Shown here piece after piece: positions 8,404 through 17,428 of a stretch of 64,000 nucleotides of DNA. Every line of letters starts with the position of its first letter. The stretch's first letter is position 1. The notes beneath the pieces are model-generated. The model was not told the origin of the DNA, made no database searches, and worked only from the letters and a program-made list of their open reading frames with translations. Made by a program: the position numbers and the translations under genes. Origin of the DNA: Akkermansia muciniphila (GTDB taxonomy: Bacteria; Verrucomicrobiota; Verrucomicrobiia; Verrucomicrobiales; Akkermansiaceae); the NCBI RefSeq assembly GCF_900184965.1, contig NZ_FXYA01000173.1, positions 1 to 64,000 on the forward strand, read 5' to 3'.

Positions 8404-8481
8404 GATGTTATTCTATTTGGTTTCATTCCAATAGACTCTTTTTTCATGAAAAACCATGAATCCGGCAGTGTCATTCTGCGT

Positions 8482-8808
8482 TCACTCCCTCAAGTTAAAA
8501 GCCAGAACCGCCGCAGCGGCAACGCAATCCCGGCATGGCACGGCCCCCTCTTTTTTCAATTCCCTGCAATAGGAATAACCCAGCTTTTCCACAAACCGCC
8601 GCCTCAGCTCCTCTCTGGATTCCACGGGCGTACAGAGCAGCGCCCCGTAAAGCGCGCCGCACAGGCCGTCCGGAGCCTTTCCGGTACCGCAAGCGGAGAC
8701 GGTTTCCAGCAAATCCTCCCTGCCCAGAGCCGCGCAGACAGCCTGGGCGCAGTTGTGGCGCCAGGGCGCCGTGCGGAAGGTGGACAGAGCTTTTTCCTCT
8801 ACGTTCAT
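8482..8808 (-). CDS. C_GCAxxG_C_C-type cysteine-rich protein
   Basis: A 108-residue cytoplasmic protein matching the small cysteine-rich family named for its spaced cysteines: HNCAQAVCAALG near residues 18-29, ACGTGKAPDGLCGALYGA near 39-56, then C...C..C near the end (YCRELK, PCRDCV). The family is widespread in anaerobes and suspected to be redox or metal active, but no biochemical role is established to my knowledge. In this copy the family GCA segment reads ACGTGKAP, a variant spacing. Monocistronic, between the LEA-like gene and the MmcQ-like gene. Confidence 0.7.
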   Translation of the reverse strand: MNVEEKALSTFRTAPWRHNCAQAVCAALGREDLLETVSACGTGKAPDGLCGALYGALLCTPVESREELRRRFVEKLGYSYCRELKKEGAVPCRDCVAAAAVLAFNLRE

Positions 8809-8845
8809 GCCCTTACTGTAGGCTCCTTCTCTTTTCGGGTCAAGA

Positions 8846-8876
8846 CCCCCTTCCCGGCCATCCGGCCGGAAGGGGG
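8846..8876 (-). terminator. GC-rich hairpin after the MmcQ/YjbR-like gene
   Basis: Nine-bp perfect stem CCCCCTTCC/GGAAGGGGG with a 13-nt GC-rich loop, 37 bp past the stop of the minus-strand gene at 8913. No T run follows, so this is only a candidate terminator. Confidence 0.3.
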
Positions 8877-8912
8877 AAAGCGGTTCCTCCCGGCATCCCG
8901 CCCCGGAGGAAC

Positions 8913-9617
8913 TTACTTTCCGGCAAGCCTCCGGCTGGTTTCCAGGCGCGCAGCCAGTTCCTCAAAGGGAACAGTTCCATCCAGGCAAAAGCTCACCCAG
9001 TTTTTCTTATTCATATGGTAGGCCGGAAAACGGCTGCGATGATCCACAAGCCCCCCGGATTCACCGGGACAAACCCGCAGGTTCAACACCTCAACCCGTT
9101 CCCGTGAACTTCCCCCCAGCTTCAACCGCGGCACAGCCAGAAAAGCGGCGTACCATTTTTCCGTATCCTTCCGCCGCACTACTGCGTTCCCCGGAAACTT
9201 CCTCCACAGGAATTCCAGTTCTTCCCCGTAAGCTTTCCGGATGTGCGCGATGAGACTCCGGGCAGGAGCCGCCTTGAAAAAATCAGGTTCAAAGCAGCAT
9301 TCCGCCACATGCCACAATTCTTCCTCATATTCCCTGCGGAGCGTTCTTGTCCGCAACCTGTCCTCCGTTGCCGGGGCGGCATGCCGGATATTTTTCCCGT
9401 CCTCCTGATGCACCGTTGCATGAACGGAACCGTCCGCGTGTATTTCCAATTCCATGCAAAGCTGCCCGTTCAGCAATGCCGCCCTGTGCAGAAAACCGTT
9501 TTCCACCCGAACGCAACCGAAGGAAAGCAGCTTTTCCATGCACGGCTTCCTGTCCCTGAAAACGCGTTCCACAGCTTTTTCATACCAGCTTTTCCGGGGA
9601 ATACGGCGAAAGAACAT
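8913..9617 (-). CDS. MmcQ/YjbR family protein
   Basis: A 234-residue protein. Its C-terminal half has the MmcQ/YjbR fold signature: EKWYAAF, RVEVLNLRV, DHRSRFPAYHMNKKNWVSFCLDG, then a helix EELAARLETSRRLA. The fold is related to a double wing and proteins of this family are often annotated as DNA-binding, but the function is undefined. The N-terminal half resembles the paired domain that often precedes MmcQ/YjbR in longer members. No signal peptide, no clear operon partner. Confidence 0.75.
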   Translation of the reverse strand: MFFRRIPRKSWYEKAVERVFRDRKPCMEKLLSFGCVRVENGFLHRAALLNGQLCMELEIHADGSVHATVHQEDGKNIRHAAPATEDRLRTRTLRREYEEELWHVAECCFEPDFFKAAPARSLIAHIRKAYGEELEFLWRKFPGNAVVRRKDTEKWYAAFLAVPRLKLGGSSRERVEVLNLRVCPGESGGLVDHRSRFPAYHMNKKNWVSFCLDGTVPFEELAARLETSRRLAGK

Positions 9618-9765
9618 AAGAAAAACAGGGTTAAAGACAAAAAAGGGAAAGCCCCCCTCCGTTGCCGTTCAGATTCAGACGGAATCATGATAAAACCGCA
9701 CGAAAACGGCACAAGGATAAAATACCCCGCGGCGCAACTCCGGGACGCGCGCCGGAAAAACGGCT

Positions 9766-10587
9766 TCATCTGCCCGTCAGCACATACCACACGAACAGGC
9801 TGTTGTGCTTCACGTACCGCCTGAGGAGCCTTCCCGGCTCCCGGTAAATGCGGTACAGCCATTCTAGGCCGTTCTTCTGCATCCACCGCGGGGCCCGTTT
9901 CACCGTACCGGCATGAAAAGCGAACGCCGCCCCTACGCCCACATAAACCGCGGGGGACAGCAACTCCCTCTGCTCCGCCATCCACCGTTCCTGTTTCGGG
10001 CAGCCCAGCCCCACCCATACCACATTGGCCCCGCTTGAAGCGACCGCCTTCCGCATGTGTTCCAGATCTTCTTCCGTCCAAGGCCGGAACGGAGGGGAAT
10101 ACGAGCCGGCCAGTTGAAAACCGGGGTATTTTTCCTTTAATGCCCCAGACAGGGCTTTCAGCAGCTTTTCATCCCCGCCCAGCAAAAAATGGCGCAAGCC
10201 CGGATACTGCACATTCAAACGCACCAGCGCTTCCATCAGATCCGGCCCGCTCACGCGGCGGGCTTCCCTTTCCCCGGGGGAAAGGCCCCTGTTCAGCTTC
10301 CACACCACCGGCATACCGTCCGGGCAAATCACATCCATCCGTTCCAGCATGTTCCCGTAGTCCCGGTCATGCACGCCGCGGGTCACTACATGGACGTCCG
10401 CCGCGGCCACCAGAAACGGAGCTTCCGCCTCCAGCGCGCGTTCCGCCAGCGCGGCGGACATCTCTTCCACGGAACTGACGGCTACGGAAAAGCCGAATAC
10501 GTTTCTGGTTTCGGACGGTATCCGCGCTCCGGGGCGGTCAGAATTGTCTGGAATAGTCATGGCCTGATGAACATGCAGCGTGAGCAT
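9766..10587 (-). CDS. WecG/TagA/CpsF family glycosyltransferase (GT26)
   Basis: Membrane-associated GT26 glycosyltransferase, a family that adds a second sugar such as ManNAcA or ManNAc to a lipid-linked first sugar during surface polymer synthesis. The 273-residue protein shows the family motifs: D-VHVV in the N-terminal half, DGMPVVW near 98, FLLGG near 143, the VWVGLGCPKQERW block near 200, and GVGAAFAFHAGTVKRAP near 223. A C-terminal basic amphipathic tail (RIYREPGRLLRRYVK) is typical for membrane attachment. Its ATG overlaps the stop of the upstream gene (TAATG), suggesting translational coupling. Acceptor and sugar unknown. Confidence 0.85.
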   Translation of the reverse strand: MLTLHVHQAMTIPDNSDRPGARIPSETRNVFGFSVAVSSVEEMSAALAERALEAEAPFLVAAADVHVVTRGVHDRDYGNMLERMDVICPDGMPVVWKLNRGLSPGEREARRVSGPDLMEALVRLNVQYPGLRHFLLGGDEKLLKALSGALKEKYPGFQLAGSYSPPFRPWTEEDLEHMRKAVASSGANVVWVGLGCPKQERWMAEQRELLSPAVYVGVGAAFAFHAGTVKRAPRWMQKNGLEWLYRIYREPGRLLRRYVKHNSLFVWYVLTGR

Positions 10588-11360
10588 TACGGCAGGGACA
10601 GCCTCAGCCCGTCGTACGCGGGCATGACGTTCTCCGGCAGCTTGCCGGAAAGAATCCCGTAATCCATATCATGGGACAGGTGGGTCAGCACGGCGCGGCG
10701 GGGCCGGACGGCGGCAATGGCGGCCAACGTTTCCTCCAGGCACATGTGCGTGGGATGCAGATGATAACGCAGCCCGTCAATAATCAGCAGATCCACTCCT
10801 TTCATCCTCTCCAGGGACGGTTCCGGGATGCTTTTCACATCCGGCATGTAAACCAGGCTCCGGCCTTCCGCCTCCAGGAGATAGGCATATGTCTCCACCC
10901 CGGCATGGAGCACCGGAAGGGGCGTCGCCAGCACGTTCCCCACACGGAACGGAGCCGTCACCTCATGAGGCTCCGGCCTGACGTAGCCGCTCCGCCCCGG
11001 TTTGGGAACGAACGCCCAGCCGTACATGGTCCGCAGAGCGTCCACCGTCATGGGGGAAGCATACATGGGCAGGCCGCCGGACCGGCGCCAGCAGAAGGCG
11101 CGCAAATCATCAAACCCTCCCACGTGATCCACATGGGCATGCGTATAAAGGACGGCGTCCACGTCCGTGATATGTTCCCGCAGGGCCTGCTGCCGCAAAT
11201 CCGGGGAGGAATCCAGCAGGAGGCGGGCGCCCGCGGCCTCCACATAAACAGAAGAACGCAACCGCCTGTTTCTGGGGTCCGGAGACGTGCAGACCGCGCA
11301 GGAGCAGCCTATCTGCGGCACTCCGGTGGACGTTCCTGTGCCCAAAAAGAGAATGTTCAT
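10587..11360 (-). CDS. PhnP-like metallo-beta-lactamase phosphodiesterase
   Basis: A 257-residue MBL-fold hydrolase. It starts MNILFLGTGTSTGVPQIGC with the C-x-C-x2-C cluster (Cys19, 21, 24) seen in PhnP-type enzymes, and has the metal motif HAHVDH at 74-79. Later ligands are in LPVLHAG and the C-terminal THLSHDMD. PhnP hydrolyses cyclic phosphoribosyl phosphate in phosphonate use; no phn genes are nearby, so the substrate here is open. The start was set at 11360 because the longer upstream frame has no domain and would run through the recN promoter and start. Coupled to the GT26 gene through TAATG. Confidence 0.8.
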   Translation of the reverse strand: MNILFLGTGTSTGVPQIGCSCAVCTSPDPRNRRLRSSVYVEAAGARLLLDSSPDLRQQALREHITDVDAVLYTHAHVDHVGGFDDLRAFCWRRSGGLPMYASPMTVDALRTMYGWAFVPKPGRSGYVRPEPHEVTAPFRVGNVLATPLPVLHAGVETYAYLLEAEGRSLVYMPDVKSIPEPSLERMKGVDLLIIDGLRYHLHPTHMCLEETLAAIAAVRPRRAVLTHLSHDMDYGILSGKLPENVMPAYDGLRLSLP

Positions 11361-11374
11361 CACAGAGGTCATGA

Positions 11375-11402
11375 TTGCGTTTAGAGCAAATGATGCCATA
11401 AT
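11375..11402 (+). promoter_or_regulatory. Candidate recN promoter
   Basis: TTGCGT (11375-11380), 16-bp spacer, CATAAT (11397-11402). The expected start near 11409 leaves a leader of about 16 nt before the ATG at 11425. No LexA-type box was recognised. Confidence 0.4.
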
Positions 11403-11424
11403 GCATTCAAAATCCAAAGCCCGA

Positions 11425-13083
11425 ATGCTTACATTGCTGAAAATTAAAAACCTGGCCCTCGTGGACCAGCTGCTCTGGGAACCCAGTTCCGGATTCATCT
11501 GCATCACGGGGGAAACGGGGGCGGGGAAATCCGTCATCATTGGAGCCATACGCCTGGCGCTGGGAGAGCGGGCGGACAAAACGCTTATCCGCTCCGGGGA
11601 ACAGCAATGCAGCGTGGAAGCTGTGTTCCATCTGCCGGAATCCTCCCCCGTGCACGCCATTCTGAACGAGCATGGCGTCCCGCCCTGCGAAGACGGCAAC
11701 CTGATCATCAAGCGCCTCATTTCCTCCACGGCCAACCGCCAGTTTCTGAACGACAGCCCGTGCACCCTGAACCTGCTGCGGGAAGCGGGGGCCTGCCTGG
11801 TGGACATGCATGGCCCCAGCGACCACCGCTCCCTGGTCTCCCAGGAAAGGCAGCTTTCCCTGCTGGACGCCTTTGGAGAGCACGCCCCCCTGATGCACGC
11901 CTATTCGGACGCCTGGAGGCAATGGCAGGATGCGCGCCGGGCCTACGATGACCTGGAACATGCGGAAGCGGCCACCGCGCGGGAAATAGAACTGCTGCGC
12001 CACCAGGTGGATGAAATAGATTCCGCCGCCTTCACTCCGGAGGAAATGCTCACGCTGGAAGAGCGCTGGCAGCGCGCCCGCAACGGCACCCGGCTCCGGG
12101 AACAGGTCTCCAAAATGCTTTCCATGCTGGAGGAAACGGATGTGCCCGGCCTGGGGACCCAATTAAGGGAACTGACACGGGCGGCCCATGAGCTGGAACG
12201 CATGGACGCTTCCACCGCCGCGTGGCTGGCCCCGCTGGCGGAAGTGAATTTGGAACTCAAGGAAATCGAGGGACGCCTGGCGGATTATTCCGCCGAACTG
12301 GACTGCGACCCCCGGGAGCTTTTCCAGCTGGAGGAACGCATCAACCTGCTGGAATCACTGAAAATGAAATACGGCCCCTCCTTTGAGGACGTCTGCTCCC
12401 GGAGGGAGGAGGCGGCCGGCCGCCTGGACCGCATGGAACACCGCACGGAACGCCTGGAAGAGCTGAGGGCCTCCATCGCCGTTTTGCGCAAGCAGATGGA
12501 CGCCGCCGGGCAGGCCCTGACCAAAGCGCGCCAGGACTCCGCTCCCAGGCTGGCGGCCTCCATCGTCAGGCACTCCCGGGAGCTGGGATTCCGCCAGGCC
12601 GTCTTTGAAGTGAGCCTCTCCCCCCTTCAGGAACCGGGCTCACAGGGAATGGAAACGGTGGAATTCCTGTTTGGCCCCAATCCCGGGGAACCTTCCAAGC
12701 CTCTCCGCCTGATTGCCTCCAGCGGGGAACTGGCGCGCATCATGCTGGCGATTAAAAGCGCCCTGGCCCACAAGGATTCCACCCCCCTGCTGGTGTTTGA
12801 CGAAATAGACGCCAACGTGGGCGGGGAAGTGGCGCGGGCCGTGGGATTCAAGATGCAGCAGCTTGGAAACAGGCACCAGGTGATTTCCATCACGCACTTT
12901 CCGCAGGTGGCGGCCCTGGCTTCCCATCATTACCTGGTTCAGAAAGCTTCCGCGGGCAACCGCACCATCTCCTGCCTGCGGGAGGTGAGCCATGAAGAGC
13001 GGGTGGATGAACTGGTCCGCATGCTGGGCGGCGGCGGAGACCACGCACGCACGCTGGCCCAGGCCCTGCTGCGGCCCTCATGA
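11425..13083 (+). CDS. recN: DNA repair protein RecN
   Basis: SMC-like ATPase of double-strand break repair. The 552-residue length fits the family. Walker A GETGAGKS lies near residues 28-35, followed by the GERADKTLIR segment. A long coiled-coil middle (about 150-350) is rich in Glu/Arg heptads. The C-terminal half holds the ASSGELARIMLAIK signature, Walker B LLVFDEIDANVGGE and the D-loop/His region ISITHFPQVAA. The start at 11425 (MLTLLKIKNLALVDQ) matches the usual RecN N-terminus; upstream in-frame codons would overlap the predicted promoter. Transcribed divergently from the PhnP-like gene, convergent with the copper ATPase. Confidence 0.93.
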   Translation: MLTLLKIKNLALVDQLLWEPSSGFICITGETGAGKSVIIGAIRLALGERADKTLIRSGEQQCSVEAVFHLPESSPVHAILNEHGVPPCEDGNLIIKRLISSTANRQFLNDSPCTLNLLREAGACLVDMHGPSDHRSLVSQERQLSLLDAFGEHAPLMHAYSDAWRQWQDARRAYDDLEHAEAATAREIELLRHQVDEIDSAAFTPEEMLTLEERWQRARNGTRLREQVSKMLSMLEETDVPGLGTQLRELTRAAHELERMDASTAAWLAPLAEVNLELKEIEGRLADYSAELDCDPRELFQLEERINLLESLKMKYGPSFEDVCSRREEAAGRLDRMEHRTERLEELRASIAVLRKQMDAAGQALTKARQDSAPRLAASIVRHSRELGFRQAVFEVSLSPLQEPGSQGMETVEFLFGPNPGEPSKPLRLIASSGELARIMLAIKSALAHKDSTPLLVFDEIDANVGGEVARAVGFKMQQLGNRHQVISITHFPQVAALASHHYLVQKASAGNRTISCLREVSHEERVDELVRMLGGGGDHARTLAQALLRPS

Positions 13084-13117
13084 ACGGGAAACCGCCGGAG
13101 GGGAGGGGAGAACTGCC

Positions 13118-15367
13118 CTATTTCCCCAGGCGCGGGTTGAATCTGCGCAGCCTCAGGGAGTTGAATACCACGCACAGGGAACTCAAACTCATCGCGCCGG
13201 CGGCAAGCATGGGATTCAGCGTAAGGCCGAAGGCGGGATATAAACACCCGGCGGCCAGCGGAATGCCGATGATGTTGTAAAAGAAAGCCCAGAAGAGGTT
13301 CTGCCTGATGATGAGCAGCGTGGCGCGGCCCAGCTGGAGAGCTTCCGCCACGCCAGCGGGGTTGCTTTTCATCAGCACGATGTCGGAAGATTCCATCGCC
13401 AGCTCCGTTCCGGACTTCATGGAAATGCCCACCCGGGCGCAGGCCAGCGCCGGGGCGTCGTTCACGCCGTCCCCCACCATCGCCACCCTGTCCCCGCGTT
13501 CCTCCATCTTCATCACATGGGAGGCTTTTTCATCCGGAAGCACGTCGGAAACCACCTCGTCAATGCGGAGTTCTCCGGCCATATGCCGCGCCGTGGCGGC
13601 GTTGTCCCCCGTCAGCATGACGACGCGCAGGTTCATCCGCTTCAGACTGTCCACCGCCGCGCGGCTGTCCGGTTTCAGGGAATCCGCCACCATGATGACG
13701 CCGGCGGGGCTTCCCCCCCGGCCCACATACAGCGGGGACGCGCCCTGCCGCATGAATTCCCGCAGGCGGCTTTCATCCTCCTTCCAGAAGATTCCCCTAT
13801 CCCGCATGAATCCGGAATTGCCCACCGCGTAAGGCGCCCCGTCCACCGTTCCGGCAATGCCGCGGCCAGGAACCACGGACAAATCCGCCACGGCGCGGAC
13901 GGGCAAATTCAGAAGCCTGGCGTGTTCATAAACAGCCTTTCCCACCGGATGTTCCGAACCCTGTTCCAAAGCCGCCGCCATTTCCACCAGCTCATCCGCA
14001 TCCATGCCTTCCTCCGGCAGCACGGCCACTACCCGCGGCTCCCCTTCCGTCAGGGTGCCCGTCTTGTCAAAAACGACGGTATCCACGCGGCTCAGGGCTT
14101 CCAGGGCTCCGGCGGACTTGCACAGAATGCCCAGCCGCGCGCCCCTGCCCGTCCCCACCATAATGGCAATAGGCGTGGCGAGCCCCAGGACGCAGGGGCA
14201 GGAAATCACCAGCACCGCAATGGCCCTGGCGAGGGCGAAGGAAAACCCCTCCCCGGCGGCCATCCACCCAACCAGCGATACCAGGGCAACGGCAATGACC
14301 GCAGGGACAAAGAAATAGCATACCCGGTCCGCCAGACGCGAAATGGGCGCCTTGGACTGGCCGGCCTGCTCCACCAGGCGGATCATGCGGGCCAGCGTGG
14401 AATCCCCGCCCACGCGTTCCGCGCGGATTTTGAGATACCCGGCCCGGTTGAACGTTCCGCTGATTACCCGGTCCCCCGCCGTCCTGTCCGCAGGCATGCT
14501 TTCCCCCGTCAGGTCCGATTCATCCAGAGCCGCCTGCCCCTCTTCAATCATGCCGTCCACCGGAATCCGCTGCCCGGTTTTCACCACCACCAGGTCCCCG
14601 GAACGAATTTCATCCAGCGGAACGGCGCGCTCCGCGCCGCCGTGCCATACCAGCGCCTCCTGGGGAACCAGCTTCACCAACCCTTTTACGGCGGCATTCG
14701 TTTTCCGGCAAGAGCGGCGTTCAAGGTATTTCCCCAGGGAAATCAGGGTGACGATCATGGCCGCAGATTCAAAATACAGCTCCATTCCATCCACACTGAA
14801 CCCCTGCCACATCCCCGCAACCAACAAATACAGCCCATACAGAAAAGCGGAGCCGGAACCGATGGCGATCAGGGAATCCATATTGGGAGACAGCGCAACA
14901 AGCTGCCACACGCCGTTTATCAAATAATGCCGGTTCAGCCACAGGACGGCGCCCGTCAAAATACACTGCGTCCACCAATTCATCCAGAGGCCCCAACTCC
15001 CTCCCGGAACGGGCCAGTTCCACATGGGGCCCATGGACAAATACATCAAAGGGACCAGCAGCAGAATGGACCAGACGAGGCGGGAGCCGCCCGTTTCCTC
15101 CTGTTCCTGCCTCTCCTCTTTCTGCGCTCCGGCAAGCGGCTGCTCCTTCCAATCCGCCACGCGGAAGCCGGCTTTCTCCACCACCGGAGCTATCCGCTCC
15201 ATGGCGGGGGAATCAGGCTTTTCAAACAAAACGGTCATCCGCCCCGTCAGCAAATTCAGCTCGACGCGCTCCACCCCCTCCAGTCCCTCCACGGCGCGTT
15301 CCACCTTGGCGGCACACCCGGCGCAATGCATGCCGGAAACAAGATAGTTCTTTTCTTCCATTGTCAT
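13118..15367 (-). CDS. copA: Copper-exporting P1B-type ATPase
   Basis: Pumps Cu(I) across the cytoplasmic membrane. The 749-residue protein has one N-terminal heavy-metal domain (MHCAGCAAKVE, CxxC), eight predicted membrane helices including the metal-site CPC (ISCPCVLGLATP), the actuator TGES loop, the phosphorylation motif DKTGTLTEG, the nucleotide-domain HP (SEHPVGKA), and the hinge MVGDGVNDAPAL. A conserved C-terminal MLAAGAMSLSSLCVVFNSLRL is typical of Cu+ pumps. Start chosen as ATG at 15367; ATG at 15361 is equally possible. The 173-bp upstream gap holds a GTTAG...CTAAC inverted repeat near 15414-15429, a possible operator. Confidence 0.92.
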   Translation of the reverse strand: MTMEEKNYLVSGMHCAGCAAKVERAVEGLEGVERVELNLLTGRMTVLFEKPDSPAMERIAPVVEKAGFRVADWKEQPLAGAQKEERQEQEETGGSRLVWSILLLVPLMYLSMGPMWNWPVPGGSWGLWMNWWTQCILTGAVLWLNRHYLINGVWQLVALSPNMDSLIAIGSGSAFLYGLYLLVAGMWQGFSVDGMELYFESAAMIVTLISLGKYLERRSCRKTNAAVKGLVKLVPQEALVWHGGAERAVPLDEIRSGDLVVVKTGQRIPVDGMIEEGQAALDESDLTGESMPADRTAGDRVISGTFNRAGYLKIRAERVGGDSTLARMIRLVEQAGQSKAPISRLADRVCYFFVPAVIAVALVSLVGWMAAGEGFSFALARAIAVLVISCPCVLGLATPIAIMVGTGRGARLGILCKSAGALEALSRVDTVVFDKTGTLTEGEPRVVAVLPEEGMDADELVEMAAALEQGSEHPVGKAVYEHARLLNLPVRAVADLSVVPGRGIAGTVDGAPYAVGNSGFMRDRGIFWKEDESRLREFMRQGASPLYVGRGGSPAGVIMVADSLKPDSRAAVDSLKRMNLRVVMLTGDNAATARHMAGELRIDEVVSDVLPDEKASHVMKMEERGDRVAMVGDGVNDAPALACARVGISMKSGTELAMESSDIVLMKSNPAGVAEALQLGRATLLIIRQNLFWAFFYNIIGIPLAAGCLYPAFGLTLNPMLAAGAMSLSSLCVVFNSLRLRRFNPRLGK

Positions 15368-15540
15368 TAAAACGGAGTGTCTGATGTTCCGGGTCCAGAT
15401 AAGGCCCCATACTGTTAGTTGGCTCTAACACATCTATTCCGTTTCTCAAGCCGCTTTCGCGGCTTCAGCCCTTTCTGATAAAAAATGACAAAAAAACGTC
15501 CGCAGCCCCGTACCAGTAACAAACACCTTTATTTTCCCCC

Positions 15541-16482
15541 ATGAACATGCCTCCTCTATTCAAAGTCCTGGCCAGCGCGGCCTTGTTGTCCACCCCCCTC
15601 CACGCCCAGCTTTACACCCTCCACGGAGACGGCGTCAAAAAAACGGAGAGAGTCGTGGAAAAAGCGGATTATTCCGACTACGAACTTGTCTGGCACGACG
15701 AATTCGACAAAGACGGCCGTCCGGACCCCGCCAAATGGAATTATGAACACGGTTTCGTCCGCAACAAGGAAGCGCAATGGTACCAGCCGGAAAACGCCTG
15801 TTGCAAAGACGGCATGCTGATTATTGAAGGCAGGAAGGAAAAACATGCCAATCCCCATTACGATCCGGCGGGGAAAAACTGGCAGACGACGCGGAAGGAG
15901 GCGGAATACACCTCTGCCTCCCTGACGACGCGCGGCAAATTTTCCTGGTTGTACGGGCGGTTTGAAATCCGGGCCAGATTCAGCCCGCGGGAAGGCATGT
16001 GGCCTGCTTTCTGGACCCTGGGCGTCAAGGAAAAGTGGCCCATGTGCGGGGAAATAGATATCATGGAGTATTACCAGTCCACCTATCTGGCCAATCTCTG
16101 CTGGGGTTCCCCCAAAAAACACGTGGGCAAATGGAGCACCACTTACACGCCGCTCAAATGGCTTCAGGAAAAACACGCGGACTGGGCGGACAGCTTCCAT
16201 GTCTTCCGTATGGACTGGGATGAACAGGAAGTGCGCCTGTATGCGGACGATATTCTGCTGAACCGGACTCCCCTGGATAATATCGTCAATGCTTCTTACA
16301 AGGAAATCGCCAACCCCTTCCGCCAGCCGCACTACATCATCCTGAACCTGGCCCTGGGCGCCACCGGCGGAGATCTGGGCAAACTGCCGCTTCCCCAGAA
16401 ATATGAAATAGACTACGTTCGCATTTACCAGAAAAAGGACTCCCCCCATAAGGGAACCATTCCATACCGGACGGAAAAGTAA
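15541..16482 (+). CDS. Secreted GH16 family glycosidase
   Basis: Exported endo-acting glycoside hydrolase of 313 residues. A signal peptide (about 1-22, LLSTPLHA) leads into a GH16 jelly roll. Family features visible: ELVWHDEFDKDGRPDPAKWNYE near residue 49, SWLYGRFEIRARF near 138, and the catalytic E-x-D-x-x-E motif EIDIME with Glu171 as nucleophile, Asp173 and Glu176 as acid/base. Akkermansia GH16 enzymes are known endo-beta-galactosidases acting on mucin O-glycans, so that activity is a reasonable inference; laminarinase or agarase specificity cannot be excluded by reading alone. Single gene, convergent with the SGNH hydrolase. Confidence 0.88.
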   Translation: MNMPPLFKVLASAALLSTPLHAQLYTLHGDGVKKTERVVEKADYSDYELVWHDEFDKDGRPDPAKWNYEHGFVRNKEAQWYQPENACCKDGMLIIEGRKEKHANPHYDPAGKNWQTTRKEAEYTSASLTTRGKFSWLYGRFEIRARFSPREGMWPAFWTLGVKEKWPMCGEIDIMEYYQSTYLANLCWGSPKKHVGKWSTTYTPLKWLQEKHADWADSFHVFRMDWDEQEVRLYADDILLNRTPLDNIVNASYKEIANPFRQPHYIILNLALGATGGDLGKLPLPQKYEIDYVRIYQKKDSPHKGTIPYRTEK

Positions 16483-16611
16483 CCGTCCTTTTCCGGAAAC
16501 GGGAACAAGAGCAGGAATTGCGGCGCATGGGATAGCCGGAGCAAAAATACTCCCACAGGCATGATGCCTCTATCCCTCGGTTTCCATCCTTCGGAAACGG
16601 GAGGCCAGCCG

Positions 16612-17265
16612 TTATTCTTTAGCTTTCCCCTTGAGAACCAGAAGAACATGTTCCGCCATAAGGGCGTGGCCCTCTGCGTTAGGATGCACGCCATCCGCCA
16701 GCAGGCTTTCACGGCCCTTCATCACCTTGTTGAAATCAATTACTTTGGATCCGGTGCTTTTCGCCGCCTGCCTGATAAGAGGAATAACCTCCTTTTCAAT
16801 GCATTCCCTGCTGATTCCCCCGGCCCTGGCTTCCTGTGACGGGACAGGAAGCAGGCAGTACACTTTCAGCCTGGGGTTCCGTTTCCGGAATTCTGCGATG
16901 ACTTCCTTATAATTGCTTACAAAATCTTCCTTGTGGCTCCAATTCACTTTTTTGCTGTCATTGGTGCCCAACCCCACCAATAAAATGTCAGGTTGGAACG
17001 CCAAAGCATCCCGATAAGCCTTTTCCCGCGTAATAGGGCGATCCCCCTTGAACAGCAGACAACGGGCCGATACGCCGAAGTTGCCCACCTCCGCCTTCTT
17101 GCCCAGAGCCTCCGCCGCACGGGACACCCAGCACTCTTCTTTCCTGACTCCCAGCCCGGCAGTAATGCTGTCTCCCAGACAGGCCAGCTTTACAGCGGAA
17201 AAGCCGTCCGCCGGCAGAAAAACGGCCAGCAGCCCCATCCACAACAAAACAATAAGATTTTTCAT
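16612..17265 (-). CDS. Exported SGNH/GDSL hydrolase
   Basis: A 217-residue esterase/lipase-fold protein with a signal peptide (MKNLIVLLWMGLLAVFLPADGFSA). Block I GDSITAGLG carries the Ser nucleophile near residue 34, block II NFGVSA the Gly, block III GLGTND the Asn, and block V DGVHPNAEGH the Asp/His dyad. Likely periplasmic, removing acyl or acetyl groups from glycans, consistent with its glycosidase neighbourhood. Lysophospholipase/thioesterase I (TesA-like) is an alternative. Convergent with the GH16 gene. Confidence 0.82.
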   Translation of the reverse strand: MKNLIVLLWMGLLAVFLPADGFSAVKLACLGDSITAGLGVRKEECWVSRAAEALGKKAEVGNFGVSARCLLFKGDRPITREKAYRDALAFQPDILLVGLGTNDSKKVNWSHKEDFVSNYKEVIAEFRKRNPRLKVYCLLPVPSQEARAGGISRECIEKEVIPLIRQAAKSTGSKVIDFNKVMKGRESLLADGVHPNAEGHALMAEHVLLVLKGKAKE

Positions 17266-17368
17266 GGCGAAAAATAATCTGATGGAAATGGCTTACTGGA
17301 AACGCCTCTGAAAGTAAAGCCTTCACTCCGGCCCGTCCGCTGGTCTTTTCCTGCGGAATTGCGGCATG

Positions 17369-17401
17369 AAAAAAGCCCCATCCGGACAAACCGGACGGGG
17401 C
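17369..17401 (-). terminator. Rho-independent terminator after efp
   Basis: Stem GCCCCATCCGG/CCGGACGGGGC (17375-17401, one mismatch) followed on the minus strand by six T (A run 17369-17374). Confidence 0.8.
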
Positions 17402-17428
17402 CCTTCAAATAACGGAAAGAGGGACGGA

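Noticed and set aside
13084-13117. Terminator between recN and copA
   Set aside because: The 34-bp gap is purine-rich but has no convincing stem.
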